Notes: a model not told the origin generated them from the sequence alone. A stretch of 64,000 nt of DNA from Eutreptiella sp. 'Long Island Sound 2002' (GCA_964036045.1 OZ038381.1:132625708-132689707), one strand, 5' to 3'. Positions 42,940-55,291 are shown, numbered from the stretch's first letter. A program made the numbers and translations.

Positions 42940-43640
42940 ACTTGACATCATGACGGGCAAAGAAAAGCAATATTGGCGAAAAAACACTCAAAAGGGCCTT
43001 GAAAGGCGCACAAATATATTATAATGTCTTCGGCTTGGATTGAGTAATCGACCAATCCTTCTAAACACAATGACTTGACACCAATGACCTTCGATTCCAC
43101 ATATGTGCTCCACTTGGGGCGCTTTGAAAGGTCACGAGCGCTACTTCCCAAGTGGGCACATGAAAATATGGAAAATTGCAAAACACACACCTTGCTCCCA
43201 ACGCATCGCTTTGGGATCGCCACACAAGCTTTCCTCCACGAAGGTTAGGCTTGCAATTGATCGTGGGGAGTATAAGGAAGGGCCTCGTGCAATATGAGGT
43301 CCATTGGTGGGTGTATCGCTCTTAGCCAAACCCGCCAATGGGCACGCAATACAACACATGGCACATACCACATACTGCCCAAAAGGGTAGCTCCCCCCCG
43401 ATATGTCATGCCCCTCCAAGGGCATAACTTTGTGTCAATCGCTCATAGGAACTCAAGCAAAGTTCCTATGCATCACCAATACTCGCGCGCTACACTCGAA
43501 GGTTATCTTAACGCACGCAATATCATGGCCAAAGAGTTATAACGCAAACTCTACCCTCTTGACCATGATCCATTACGCTAGCGCGCACGTGTGGAGACGC
43601 AAGGCGTATAAAGCTTCCTAAATTACGTCGGGAGTATTGT
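42940..43640. repeat. Diverged inverted repeat, right arm
   Basis: Reverse complement aligns with 36433-37140. The two arms enclose element C gag and the element D 3' LTR. Confidence 0.6.
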
Positions 43641-43853
43641 GAATACATCCCATGCTTCCCTATTGTCATTCCTTGCAAGCAGCACGAGATATGACCCTCA
43701 CAAGTGGCCTCACGAATCAACTTTGTTTTGCCCATATCTCTAAGACAAATGGAGGGCAAGACAAAAGGAAAGTTGATTCGTGCATAGGGAAGCACGTAGG
43801 TCCACTCAAAAGAGGTCAAATCAAGTGCGGGGATGTCGAAGTCGAAAATCCGA

Positions 43854-44135
43854 TTTCAACATCCTGAAAAATTCGGATTAAGGTTGCGAGTGTACAATGT
43901 GAAAATTGCACATGCATCAATGCAATTCCTGAAGACTTTAGAGTCTTCGTCACGGATTGCGCTAAAATGTCTGTAATTAACAGTTAAACTGGCGGTTACG
44001 GCAAAGTCGCGAGCCAACCGCCAGCAGTCAAAACATTGATTATCAGAACGGAAGCGTGAAAATTTACGGAAACAATATGAAAACAAAACCCTGTTGAATC
44101 CTGATATTCTGATGTGTAAATCTCAGCGGGCGACG
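43854..44135 (-). repeat. Diverged fragment of the 1145-bp repeat family
   Basis: On the minus strand it shares CTCAGC..GATTT, TCAGGATTCAACAGGGTTTT, a TTTCCGTAA-like tract and a LARDFAV-encoding stretch with 29140-29480. Similarity is partial and interrupted by indels. Confidence 0.65.
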
Positions 44136-44278
44136 CATCGGTTGACGATGCGGCCGCTAATAGCTGAAATGCCCAGATCTCTCACACAAACACGTCTTAC
44201 CTACATCTGTTGTTAGGGTTAGGTTGCCGAATCGACGGCCGAAGGCGGTGCGGGGCAGATTGGCGTGAAGTAGTAAGA

Positions 44279-44304
44279 TACCGGCAAATGGCAGTTTGCC
44301 GGTA
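44279..44304. other. Perfect 10-bp hairpin
   Basis: TACCGGCAAA and TTTGCCGGTA separated by TGGCAG. A second, imperfect inverted repeat of about 17 bp (GGTCCTGGGTAC arms, about 44450-44470 and 44530-44550) lies nearby. Role unknown. Confidence 0.8.
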
Positions 44305-45291
44305 CATGGTAACATGCCCCAAGTGTAACGGGGGCTTTACGGCAAGGGACACGCTCCTGCCGGGCTCTCACCTGGCTTCACCGGGCGTCTTCCCCTCCGT
44401 ACATGGGGTTAGCGGGCACACGGAGACCGGTTGTATACCCCACCATGGTCATGGGGTCCTGGGTACCGCTTCACCCCCCTCCTTAGAGCAAACCCTGGGG
44501 GGGGCTCGATAACACCCTGGCATGGCAGCGGGTACCCAGGACCATCCCCTGAAGGGGGGGGGTGTCACATCCCACTTCAGGCTGATTCGCAGGTTAGGCT
44601 GTCCAATCCCACAGTAAGACAGGTACGGTGCTGTAGCTGTTAGTAACTGCAAGTATAGTATCAAGTATCAAGTCCCGGGTCCTGGCGGCGATTGTTCGGC
44701 ATCCAAAGGACCCGTTAACCCATACCAGGCGCACCGGGTGCCGGCTGCTACGGTCACCACCACAGTGGCAGTGGCATACACGGCCAACATAGGCGTCACA
44801 CGACGACCGAGGTGGTCCCACAGGTCGAAAGCGACCACGAAGATCCATCAGGCTACCCCAAGCTTCCCAAGGCCCGCCGGCTGGGGGAGAGTCCCCACGG
44901 GTCCTTCCTCGGGCGCACCATGTCCATATCCACGACGCGAGTCCAGAGTGGTACAGCCGAACGAGCTCCTCCTTAAGGGATCGGGCATCAAAGCCGTCTT
45001 TTCCCTCGCCCTATTACCACGAAGGCCATACATGGGGGAGTCCCCATGCAGTGTGGGCGGAGGCATGGACTCCTCAAACCACCAGTTTTCCAGGCAGACT
45101 GACCGAGGTCAGGAGCACCGGAGGCCGCCACCCGACTGCAAGTGCGTCTGCGAGTCGGTAGGCTCACACTGGGACTGACAGTGGCGGACCGCTGGGAGTG
45201 CATTCAGGCAGCTGGGCTTCCCGCCTGGCGCCATCAGGATCTCAGCACATCACAGCCACTAGGGCACACGGTATCACAGGCACTCAAACAG

Positions 45292-45319
45292 ATGAATCTG
45301 TACTTAGGTACAGATTCAT
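45292..45319. other. Perfect 12-bp hairpin
   Basis: ATGAATCTGTAC and GTACAGATTCAT with a TTAG loop. Located in the element D 3' region; role unknown. Confidence 0.85.
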
Positions 45320-45490
45320 GCTGGACCTCATGTAAGAGCATGTACACGGCGACTCAAGGCGCCTTCGTATCACGATTCGCACCCCCTCGGGGGGAAAGAC
45401 AGTCCCTATCTGGCTATGGACTGACAATACTTAACATACAGATGCACATATCCTGGGGAACAGAAAAACAAGAAAAAAGCGGGGTAAATA

Positions 45491-45530
45491 GGCGTGTAAA
45501 CACACTCTGGATAGAGCGCCAAACCACGCC
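45491..45530 (-). promoter_or_regulatory. Conserved two-stem 3' UTR RNA element, element D copy
   Basis: Plus-strand reading: outer stem GGCGTG (45491-45496) with CACGCC (45525-45530), internal loop TAAAC opposite CAAAC, inner hairpin CTCT-GGAT-AGAG. Two A.C mismatches lengthen to a perfect 7-bp inner stem if two CpG-to-CpA changes are assumed. Same design as 56892-56928 in element E with different stem sequences. Confidence 0.7.
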
Positions 45531-45954
45531 CCGGTTAGGATAAGGCATATGCAGGAGGGTGGACAGGAAAACGCCTGAGTTCAGGCCATATATAGTCTGC
45601 AGACACACGTCGACTGGTCTGGATCCCGCAAGTGCCATGGGACCAGACCACACACCAAAAATTGCAATGCCGATGACAGCGGCATCCGTTGCGCAACGTC
45701 GTATGGGCTTCAAGGCCCCAAGAGCTCAGAAAACGGGTTAGTCGCCCTGCCTGGTTTCCCAAGGATTCAGCAGGCGGGGAGTGACGAATAGAAGTTGAAG
45801 AGAGGGGCCATCCTCCTCCGGAAACAGCAGGGGGGGGGTATATGGCCACTCTGATGGCAGGTCACCAAAAGATGTAAGAGAGCAAGCAAGTAAAGGACGA
45901 TCCGTTGACCTCACAAGCGCTCAAAATGCATCAGGGGAGAGCTCAGGGCGCTGA

Positions 45955-48900
45955 TCAGGCACCCCTGGCTGCAATCGCCCGGGTGAGTGCTGCCAAGTCC
46001 GAGACATGGATCTTGGTCTTGTGCTTGCGGATGTACCCCATGAAGGGAGTGTTAATCCGCGGCACCAACGAGGAGACGGGTTTCCAGGTGTCGTGGGACG
46101 GCCCATAGCCTCACCAACGAACCTTGAACTCCAGGCCTCCGGGTGCCGAGGCGTTCGGACGCTGAGCCAGGATCTTCTCGACGGTGTAGTCGTCCTGCTC
46201 AGCATAATCGTCGTCCGAATCGGCCTCATGTGCAGCATAGCTCAGGGACACATGTTGGCCACGGAGGTCGGGTTCCCGCACACGGAGTTGACTCTCGTGG
46301 CGCTCCCGGAACTGTCCGTGAACCACCTTGATGTGGTAGGTGTCCTCACCAATCCTGCGGACCACCTCTCCGGGTGTGAACCAGGTCTTGGTGCGGTGGG
46401 TGCCCATAGGGCGGGGTCTGATCACCCAAACCGGGTCTCCCACCCTGAACTTCTGCGCTGTCGAGCTCGGGGCGGACTTCTGACGCTCAGCATGCTCCTT
46501 CTCGAGCTGCTGGCAGATGTCCCGCGCCGTTTGCTCTTGCCGCGCGAAGAATTCCTTGGCGTCCATAGCCATGCCATCACCAGACAAGGGAAGTCCCCGA
46601 CCCAGGGGGTCCCTGCCGAACAGAATCTGGTGAGGGGACAAACCACCCGGAGTGGGGATGTCATGATGGGCCTTCAGAGCGGGCCACATCTCCTCAAACC
46701 AGTTCCGCGTGGATTGGTGATGTGAATCTTGCGCAGCTTCTCGAACAGCTGCCGTCCAGCCACTTCAGCACGGCCGTTAGACCGGCTGAGATAGGCGACG
46801 CTCTTGGCATGACGTATTCCCATGAGGGAACACATAGCCTTGAACCAGCCACCAGTAAACTGGGGCCCTCGGTCACTGCAAATGGTGCGGGGGATGTCAA
46901 AGACGGTCAGCCAATGACGAATCATCATGACTGCCACTTCCTTGGCAAGCAACCCCTTTTTGCGTGCCGGAACGTCTACTACGTAGCCGCTGTGGCGGTC
47001 CACACAGAGAACCACACAGTCAAAGGTCTCCTTGCCAATGTGCACTTCGGGCATGGAGAAGACGTCCATGGCCACGCTCTCCATGGGCTGGTCAGCAACC
47101 GGGGTCCATTGGGCTTCCCCCTTGACGTTCCGGTTGTCGGGATTGCAGGCCTGACAGACCGAGCAACCCTTCCTGACCTTCTTGATGGCGGTGTAGAGAT
47201 TGATCTGGTCGATCTCGAACCGGCGCTGCATGTCAAGGGCTTGCTTCTTGACCCCTGGGTGCAGCATGTGGTGGTGCCAAGCTTCACATAGCTCGAGCAC
47301 TCGGGACTCTGGTACTAGCAGCTTACCGTTCCGGTAGAGCTTGCCATCTTCCTCAGTCAGCCCCTTTGGCCACTTCTGCCCGTCATCAGGGTCGGTCAGA
47401 GCCCTATACTCGGCCGCAAAGGCCTCAGACTTAGCGTAGTCGTCGGTCCAGTCGTCCTGGAGGCAAGACTCAGGGAAGAGGTGCTTGTCGGACTCAGCTC
47501 CATCAGGGGCGAGTACTCTGACCGCTCTGCCCATCCTCGTTCCGAGGGGGGCATCCGCAGCCATGACTACAAAGCATTTAACACCCTCCTCCTCCATCAG
47601 GCGCTCCATTTCAATGATCCTCTTGGCTTCAGCGGTCTCAGCCTCATCGCCATGGGCAGAGACATCCGTCATGCCCTTGCTGGCGGGATAGGCCCACCTG
47701 CTGTGACAGTCCGCCACGGTGTTGTCCTTTCCAGGAACATACACAACCGTGAGGTCAAACTTGGCCAAGGTCTCATGCCATCTTGCCCGTCGGGAGGCGG
47801 GACCAGAGGGGGTGTCCACGTGCTCCTTGTGCCACGACTGCAGACTCTGATGGTCGGTGCAGACGGTGACGGGATGGAGGGCTATGTACCCAGCCCATTT
47901 CCTGAGAGCCATGACGATGGCATACGCCTCCTTTTGTCGGCGCGTCCACGTCCGTCTCTGGCCTTCGGCCAGGACTCGGCTCCAGAAGGCCACGGGCACG
48001 TGCCTCCCATCGTCAAGCACTTGTTCCAACACAGCGCCAACGGCGTAGTCCGAAGCGTCGGTGCGCAGGACGAACCCTCGGTCGGGATCCACGAGGTGCA
48101 GACCCACTGCGGATAGCAGCGCCTGCTTCATCCCCTCAAAGGCACGGTCGGACTCTTCATTCCAGATCAGAGCCTTCTTGGACCCCTTCTTGGTCTCCTC
48201 TCGGTTGCCCTTGAGCATGGTCGTCATGGGGGCTGCATACTCGGCATACATCCTGATATACCCCGAGTAGTAGTTGCAAAACCCGAGATACGCCCGTAGC
48301 TCAAAGGCCGTCTTTGGCTTTTCCCAGTGCTCAGTCGCAGCCACCTTGCCAGGTATGGGCTTTCGCTGCCCGTTCCCGACTACGTGGCCAGCGAAGACCA
48401 CCTCGCTTACCGCAATGGTGGCCCTGTCACTGCTGCCCGTGAGTTTGTGCCGAACCAGAAGGTCCAGCACTCGAGCGACGTCCCTCTCGTATGCCTCCAG
48501 GAGCTCCTCGTAGCTCATACTGGGGTCCCTGGACACCGATGATAGGTCGTCCACGAAGGGGTCCGCACAGTCAAGCACGGCTCAAGCAGGTTCTCCAGCA
48601 TCCGCTGAAAAGCCGCATTGCCGTTGGTAACGCCCATGGGCATCACCTTCCACTGGAGAGTTCCAAGTGGGGTGCTCATGGCTGTGCAGGCACGGGACTC
48701 CTCGGCGAGAGGCATCTGATGATAACCATGTTTCAGGTCAATCACCGTGAAGATCCTCCGCCGGTGTTGTTTTTGCAGCATGTCCTCAATAAGGGGCAGC
48801 GTATAGCTGTCGTGCTGCGTTTGGGCGTTTAGGCCGCGGTAGTCGACCACGAGCCGCCACTCACCGGCCACCTTCTTGGGGACGACGAAGCATGGAGAGG

Positions 48901-50925
48901 CCCACTCGGAGTGGCACGGCTCAAGCCAGCCTCTCTCGATGAAGTCACGGAGGATCTTCTCCATGGCCTCCTTCCTCTCGCCCCTCAGGGCAAACTCCCG
49001 GTGCCGATACACACGGGGGTCCTGCTTCAGTCGTATCTTGGCCTTGCCATACAGTCCACGCACCGGTGGGGGAAACACAGGCTTTCCGCTGAAGAAGGTA
49101 TCCCCATACTTCTGCTTCAGCCTGGCCCTCAATGCCTGGATCTTGGGGCAATCATCGGACTCCGCCTTGGCCTTTCTGGGCACCTGAACCACTGAGCTTA
49201 CTTGAGGGGTAGCGACCCCGCTCGGTTTTGGCTCAGGCGGTCTTTCCAGGTGGCCCAAAGGGCCATTTCTGGTCTTGCCTCGGAACAGATCGCTGTAGGT
49301 GGGTGGGTTCCCGCCGATTGGCTCGTCCTGGCTGGACAAGTGGTCCAGTACCCTCCTTACGAAGGTATCTCCGTCAAAGGAACCAGAGACGATGGCGTCC
49401 ACTTCCCACCAGGCTTTGTCCTGGCCCTTGCCCTCAGGGTGGCTTCCCCAGTTGTAACAGGGCTGATCCATATACCCCTGAACCAGATGCAACTGCTCTT
49501 CCGTGAGGGGGTCTTCCGATTCTCTGATGTCAACAGGGGGAACCGCAAAGCATTGCCGCCATGGCTCCGCTATGATGCGGTTGACACACACGAGATCCGT
49601 GGCGTCGGCCTGATCAAGGCCCCCATCCACATAGTGGAATTCCGTTGGCCATCTCTGGGGTGGCATGGGCTGTCCCTTAGCGTCCTGATAGACACTCTCT
49701 CCACCAGGTAGGACGACCTTGTTTAAGGTCATGTTGGTCAATGAGACTACCCAATGTCGGGTACTTTCCTCCTCGGTGCATCCCATAGGAACGACCAGCA
49801 CTGCCTTGGAGCGGTTGTTGCGGATCTTTGCTACCGCCCTTGGAATGTCCCATCGAGGGCAAAGGATCCACATCAATCCCTGATGCGGACTCCAGTGCTT
49901 CTTCCACGCGGAGTCCTGGGCGCTCCAGTACTTCTCACAAAACCGAAGATGGGCGGAGGTTCCTGAAGAGAACGCATCCAGGGCCAGATCCGAAGCTCCC
50001 AGGTCCGCGACCGCTCGGCTCGCCACTTCCGGCATTACGCCGTACTCCTGGTTTGCTGGCCCAGTTGGCTCAGTGCCCAGTGCGGCCAATCGGAGATGAT
50101 TGCGTTCCGGGTGGTTCCATTGGCATTCCACATGGTGCTCAGGTGACGAAAGCCACGAGAGCTGGTCGTCCTGGTACAGGGTCATTGAGGCCTGGGCCGG
50201 GAGAACGCCGGAGTCCGTCTCCATCATGAAGTCGTACCCAACAATCATGTCCCAGTCCATCTCGGCCTCGTAGAAGCGACCTTGCAGGAGGATTTCCTTG
50301 CCGAGGTCTGGCTCAGTTCACGGTGGTTCAGGAACTGCAGCCCGATGGCAGCTTCCTTCGTGCCTCCCACCATGTACTGGCCGTTCGCCACCTTCAGCCT
50401 GACAGGTTTCCGACTGTCGGTCAAACACTCTGGTGGAAGTAGGCCAGCCTTGACCAAGCTGACCTGTGCTCCCGTGTCGACCAACACGTCGAAGACCTTT
50501 TCCACTTCCCCGCATAAGGCACGGACCTTAAGGTGCAACTGCCGCTCACGCCCAACTCGGCGCACGGCGTGCAAGCTCAGGATCTCCTGCCGTTCCAGAA
50601 GCTCCACGAGCGACTGGTGCAGGTCGTGGACAATGGGCTCAGGCTGCCCATCTGCAGCATCCAGCTGCGGTCCGGGTGATCCTCCGATACTCTCGGATAG
50701 ATCTTGAAGTACATCAAACACATTCTTGGTCGCGAAGGATGGACGGGTGCAAGGGTTCGTGCCTTCACTTGCCCTCACCCCGCCACCGCGACTGGGTGCC
50801 GGACCGGGCCTGCCGCCCGCGGCAATCCCTTTGTGCTCACGGACTCCCGATTGGGATGGTGTGGCGCCTCCCACGACACCATCCTGCGACCGCCCTAGCT
50901 GGGGCCCTTAACTGCAGGGGCTCCG
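45955..50925 (-). pseudogene. Element D pol: PR, Dam-like, RT, RNase H, integrase, chromodomain
   Basis: Protease VDTGAQVSLV (near 50480) and IVGYDFM. Dam-like domain with LALDAFSSG, an HWSPHQGLMWILCPRWDI segment replacing WINPPF, and KAVLVVPMG (about 49750-49990). RT: CFVVPKKVAGEWRLVVDYRGLN, LKHGYHQMPL, MPMGVTNGNAAF and catalytic FVDD (near 48550). RNase H: RTDASDYAVGAVLEQ (near 48060). Integrase: HHMLHPG with CSVCQAC, then MDVFS, CSDRGPQF and GRAEVAG (D-D-E intact). Chromodomain at 46180-46010 (DDYTVEKI, FKVRW, GYGPSHDTW). Frameshifts near 50290, 48577 and 46700, TAA at 50908-50910 and TGA at 46111-46113 disable it. Confidence 0.9.
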
Positions 50926-50928
50926 CTA
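50920..50928 (-). promoter_or_regulatory. Putative gag/pol readthrough site, element D (TAG CGG AGC)
   Basis: The knuckle-bearing gag tail ends in TAG in phase with the protease frame. Context TAG-CGG-AGC-CCC. A TAA six codons later (50908-50910) is probably a decay mutation, since it is absent from C and E. Confidence 0.6.
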
Positions 50929-53900
50929 GGGGGCGTCGGTTGTGGAAGTAGGGGTATTCTCTTCCGCAACAACCTCGTTGACACCCTTCTTCCTCCTATT
51001 CCTAGGCTTCTTGTCCTTGTCCTTGTTCTGGTCGTTCTGGTTGTTCTCCTTGTTCTTGTTGTCCGACCTGGGGACCCAGTTCCTCTTGATCTCCTGGATC
51101 TCCTTGGCCAACTCGGTCCCCACCGACATCAGCTTGGAGAGTTTGTCGCTGTCCACCTCCACTTTGGCCTCCCGGATACCCGCAGGTGCACCCTTCTTCG
51201 ACCCGTGCGCCTTCTTGTAGGCCTCCGTGTCGGCCTGGTGGGTGGGGCATGTTCGGTGGTCATGGTTGAAGCCTTTCTTCCTCCCATAACACACGAAACA
51301 GCCCTGAGGGTGAGCTTGTATAAACTCCCCAAAGGACAGCGGAGGGTTGCCAATGCGGCGAGGGTCCCTCTTCTGCTTCTTCTTCCAACCCGGCTGCAGG
51401 GGCTTCTAGCTTCCCCGGTTGTTCCCCGCGCCGTTGTGGGCCACGAAGGCACAAACGGCCATCTCGGCGGGCTCATCGTTGTCGTCATCGTCGACGAGAG
51501 TCTCATCGCCGTCGGCTCCCGCTGGGTCCATGGCAGCTTCCCCGCCAGGCCCCTCGCCAACGTAGTTGACGTCGCGGTCGCCGGGCCTCAACCCGCGGGT
51601 GTGGTGGAGGTTCCGGTACTCCTTGAGCACCTCCTCTCCAACCCACTCCAGGATCTCGTCGCAGCTCATCCGCGCCGGGATGGCCTGCAGACGGATGGTC
51701 CAGCCGCTCACGTCGCACTCGTCAAGGCGCCACATCGCGGTCTTCTCGCGATCGCCCGAGACGGTGATGAGGAGAGCGTTCCGCAGGGAGTGCCGTTTGA
51801 CATCCCGGGCCACGCTCGTCCTCGTCAAAGCCACCACGTTCGTATGATACTCTTTGGGGAGCATCATCTTGACCGTGTGGTTGGACTTGGCCCTCTTGGC
51901 TTCCTCCTTGGTGACCCTCTTGATCCATGCTTCCGGCAGCATGGAGAGCAGGCGAGCCTGCTCGTCACCCTCGTTCCAGTCCTCCACGTTGCGGCGGAAG
52001 AGGGTGTATTGCCCTCGGAAGTCTCGCCAGTCCCGTAGGCGGATCTCCCGTCCATCATGCTGAAGCTTGATGTACTTCCACCGCTTGGCAGCCACCTGCG
52101 GAGCGTCCACCCGCTCCTGCTCGTTGAGCCACTTCTTGGCTTCCTTGAGGGTCTTGATTTTTCCCTCCTTGGCCGCCACGAAGTACAGCTCTTGGAGCAC
52201 TTCCGGCAGGCGGTACCTGAACCGTCTGAAGACATATTTCTCCGCATCCGTGGGATCCATGTCTTCAGTGACGGTCACCCCCCAATCGTCCAGCTTCTCC
52301 AAGAAGCGGTCGAGGTTGAGGGGGTTGCCATCGTACATGGGGGTCTTGATGGCCTTCAGGTCTTCCCACACGGCGGCATCGGCGGCCTTAGAGACCATGA
52401 ATGCCGGCCGCGAGGTCGACCGAGGTTCCCATCGGCCTCTCCCACGGACTCCCACGTCTGCCACTTCCATCTCCTCCCCAGTATCCGCGTGGCCACGCCG
52501 TGCTTCCTCGATGTACGCTGAACCTAGACGTTCACGCCGTACTCTTTCCATGTATGCCTCCTCATCACGGCGCCGGCGGCTGCGTTCAGCGGCCTCCCGT
52601 CGTACACCACGCGGCGGGGAGATGTCAAACTCCTCCAGGTCCAGGTCTAGGTCCTCGCCTCCACCGACATCCCACTCCACGTCTCCCCTGGGGACCTCAT
52701 CCCTGAGTCCACCATAACGTCCACCAGCCATGGGGATTGGCTCCGGGGCTGGTGCGGGGCGTCGGGGGCGTACCGGTGTCCGCAATGGAGCACGGCGGCT
52801 GTGGTACTCCGCGCTGAGCCACTCATCACGCCAATCCTCACTGCCACTGCCGGGCGGCACGCGCTGGTTGCGGCGGCCCGCGCTGTGGTGAGAGGGGGCG
52901 GTGAGAGAGGGGGCACTGGCGCTGGGGCGACTCCTGGGGGCTCCGCTGGGGGCGTGGGGTCTGCCTGGACCTGGTCCGGGTCCCCAGCCGTCGTCCGACG
53001 AGCCAGACTCCAGGGGTGGGTGGTCGCTGCCGACGCTCCCACGGGCTTCCGGCGCGTCGAGCCTCCGCTGCAGGCCGCTGATGACCTTGTTCAGCGACCT
53101 GGTCTCGCCCCTGGCGATGTCCAGCAGCTTCTGGGTGGCGGTGGCGACCTGGGCGCTCTTGACCATCTCGATCTTGGCGATGTTCAGCTCCCTCTGTGCG
53201 CGCGCGGCGACCCTGGCGATGCGAGTCATCTCGCCCTTGCCCGTGTCTACCTCACGCTCGAGGGACTGGACCCTCCTGCGGAGGTAGACAATCCACCGCC
53301 GGGTGGCATCCGGGTCGCCGTCCCCTGGTGGGTCGTCGGGGTCCCCAGGGGGTCCTCCAGGAGGGCCTCCGCCGGGTCCGCCCGGTCCAGGGGGTCCTCC
53401 TCCGCCAGGGGGTCCGCCTCCGGGGGGTCCACCTGGTGGGCGTCCTCCAGGGGGTCCTGATGGTCCTCCGCCAGGGGGTCCCCGTGGATCTCCACCAGGT
53501 CGCCTCGGTGGGTCCGAGGATGGGGGCTTCGGCGTGTAGTCGAAGTCCATGTCCTCATCCTCGTCCATGTCGCCCCACCTAGACGTCTCGGTCTCGGAAG
53601 ACTCCTGGCTCCGGTAGGGAGGAGGGGGATCCTCATCCTCACCTTTCGCCTCCATGGGGACGTCTCCGCCTCTTCCGCCAGCCACTCCTCGGCGATGTCA
53701 GCGGCCTCGTTCATCCCCGTCGCTGGCGGTGAAGAAGGGGTCACTGTCGTGGGGGTGTCCGCCCGCTGGCCTCCGTGGCCTCTCGGGGGTCTTCCCCTTA
53801 CCCTTCCTCCGTCGGTAGGCGGTGGGGCCACTGCTCCCACTGCTGCCTGTGTCGACCTTTCCCAGCGTCATCTTGGAGGAGGCGTCCCCTTCGAAAAGCT

Positions 53901-55291
53901 TTCGAAGGGTCTCCACTCGTGATCCTCCCGGGGGAGTCTCGCGGCGGAGTTTGGCCTCTGCCTCCTCCATTGCGGCGGCTGTGGCTGCGGCAGCTCGCCC
54001 TTTGGCTTCCTCCCGGGCACGAGCCGCTTCGGCTTCCCGGGCCTGCTGCAGCCGAGCCTTCTCCGCTTCCAACGCCGCCAACTCCGCCTCCGTCTTGGCC
54101 CTCTCCTCAGCGACCTTCCGTCGCGCGGCCTCGATGGCGTCCTTCTTGGCGGCGTCCGCCTTGGCCTTAGCCGTTGCTTCGGCGTGGGCCCTTTCCTCCG
54201 CCTCCTTCTTTGCCCTCTCTTGGGCAAGCGCCTCTTCCAGCGCCTTCACCTCGGCCTCCTTGCAGGCAATGGCCTCCTGGGTCAGGCGGGCTTCCTCGGC
54301 GGTTGCCGCCACCTCACCCCTGACTCGGGCAGCCACTGCCTCATGGGCGGCCGCAGCCGTGCGAACGGCCGCGATGGCTGCCACGGTCGAGGCGTGGTAG
54401 TCCATGCCTCTGCCCCACTCGGTGGCCTCCTCATGGGCGATGCCGGCGGCGCCCTCCACGGCAGCGTTCTGCTGCGTGGCTCGTTGCCGGGCAACCCGAA
54501 GGTTGCAGGGCACCCCACAGGTGCGCTCGCAGGCGCGCGCCACATCCCTTTGGTGGGGAGCGACGCTGCCGCTGGAGCTGGCCTGGTCGGCCAGCATCCT
54601 CCCGCGGTGGGCCGCCTCCACGTCGCTGCTGGGGCCTGACTTCCTCAGGAGCAGCGGACGGGGCTTGGCCTTGGTCTGCTTGGCAAACTTCCAGGAAGTC
54701 ACCAAGGGTGGTGTGGCCGGGGTGGTGACTGCCATTGGCCCGTTGGGGGCTGTGGGCTGGGGTTCCGCCCCTGGCGCCTTGGGCGGCATCGGCGGCCAGG
54801 GACTCCTGGTACTCCCGCCGCTTCCTGTCCCGCCTCCTGTTCCCGGCGGAACGCTTCTCCTTCCCAGGCGATGCGCCGCTGCTGCTGCTGCCCTGCAGCC
54901 GGCGCTCATTCCGCAGCTCCGGGAACTCCTTCTCGATCATGTCCCACATGGAGACTTTGATCGAGGCGCCCGACGGGTACTCGTTGGGCTTCTCGTCCTC
55001 CTCAAACCCGTCGGGGTGCAGCCCTTCGCCGGGCCTGTCCGGGCGGGTCCAGGTTCTCCAGCGCTTGCGGCGGAAGCGGTACTCATACCCTTCCGTCCGC
55101 AGCCATTCCTCCACTGCCCGCAGGCGGTCCTCGCCCATGTCCTCGCGGAGCTCGAAGCTCCCGGGCATGCCTCCTTCGCACCGGGGATCGCTGTGGCGGT
55201 ACTGCTGCCCCCACAGCAACCCACGCAGTAGGCGCGCCGCATGGGGGTGGGGCTGCGGCCAGGTCTTGCCCGCCTCGTCCCAGTTCACCAT
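50926..55291 (-). pseudogene. Element D gag
   Basis: The N-terminal domain (55291 to about 54760) contains MVNWDEAGKTWPQPHPH and WDMIEKEFPEL. A frameshift near 54760 is followed by ARACERTCGVPCNLR (CX3CX3C) and a long Ala/Glu/Lys coiled-coil (about 54310-53950). After TGA at 53698-53700 the same frame continues with a Pro/Gly-rich hinge (53530-53310), a second helical segment and a capsid core (IKTPMYDGNPLNLDRF near 52330, RRNVEDWNEGDEQARLL near 51980). TAG at 51406-51408 precedes an expanded knuckle CFVCYGRKKGFNHDHRTC (CX2CX8HX4C, about 51245-51300). About 1450 codons in total, unusually large for a Ty3 gag. Confidence 0.85.

Larger units (their letters stand above)
41797..45954 (-). other. 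Element D 3' region with nested repeats
   Basis: No coding region is recognised in this 4.2 kb. It contains the right arm of the 36.4-kb inverted repeat (about 42940-43640), a diverged relative of the 1145-bp repeat (43854-44135), perfect hairpins at 44279-44304 and 45292-45319, and the conserved two-stem RNA element at 45491-45530. It is longer than the 1.65-kb 3' UTR of element E, which suggests later insertions. Confidence 0.5.

Noticed and set aside
13699-53700. Reassignment of TGA to a sense codon in this genome
   Set aside because: In-frame TGAs are common only in decayed elements. The intact element E pol has none inside and ends in TGA, and TAG and TAA occur at similar decay sites.
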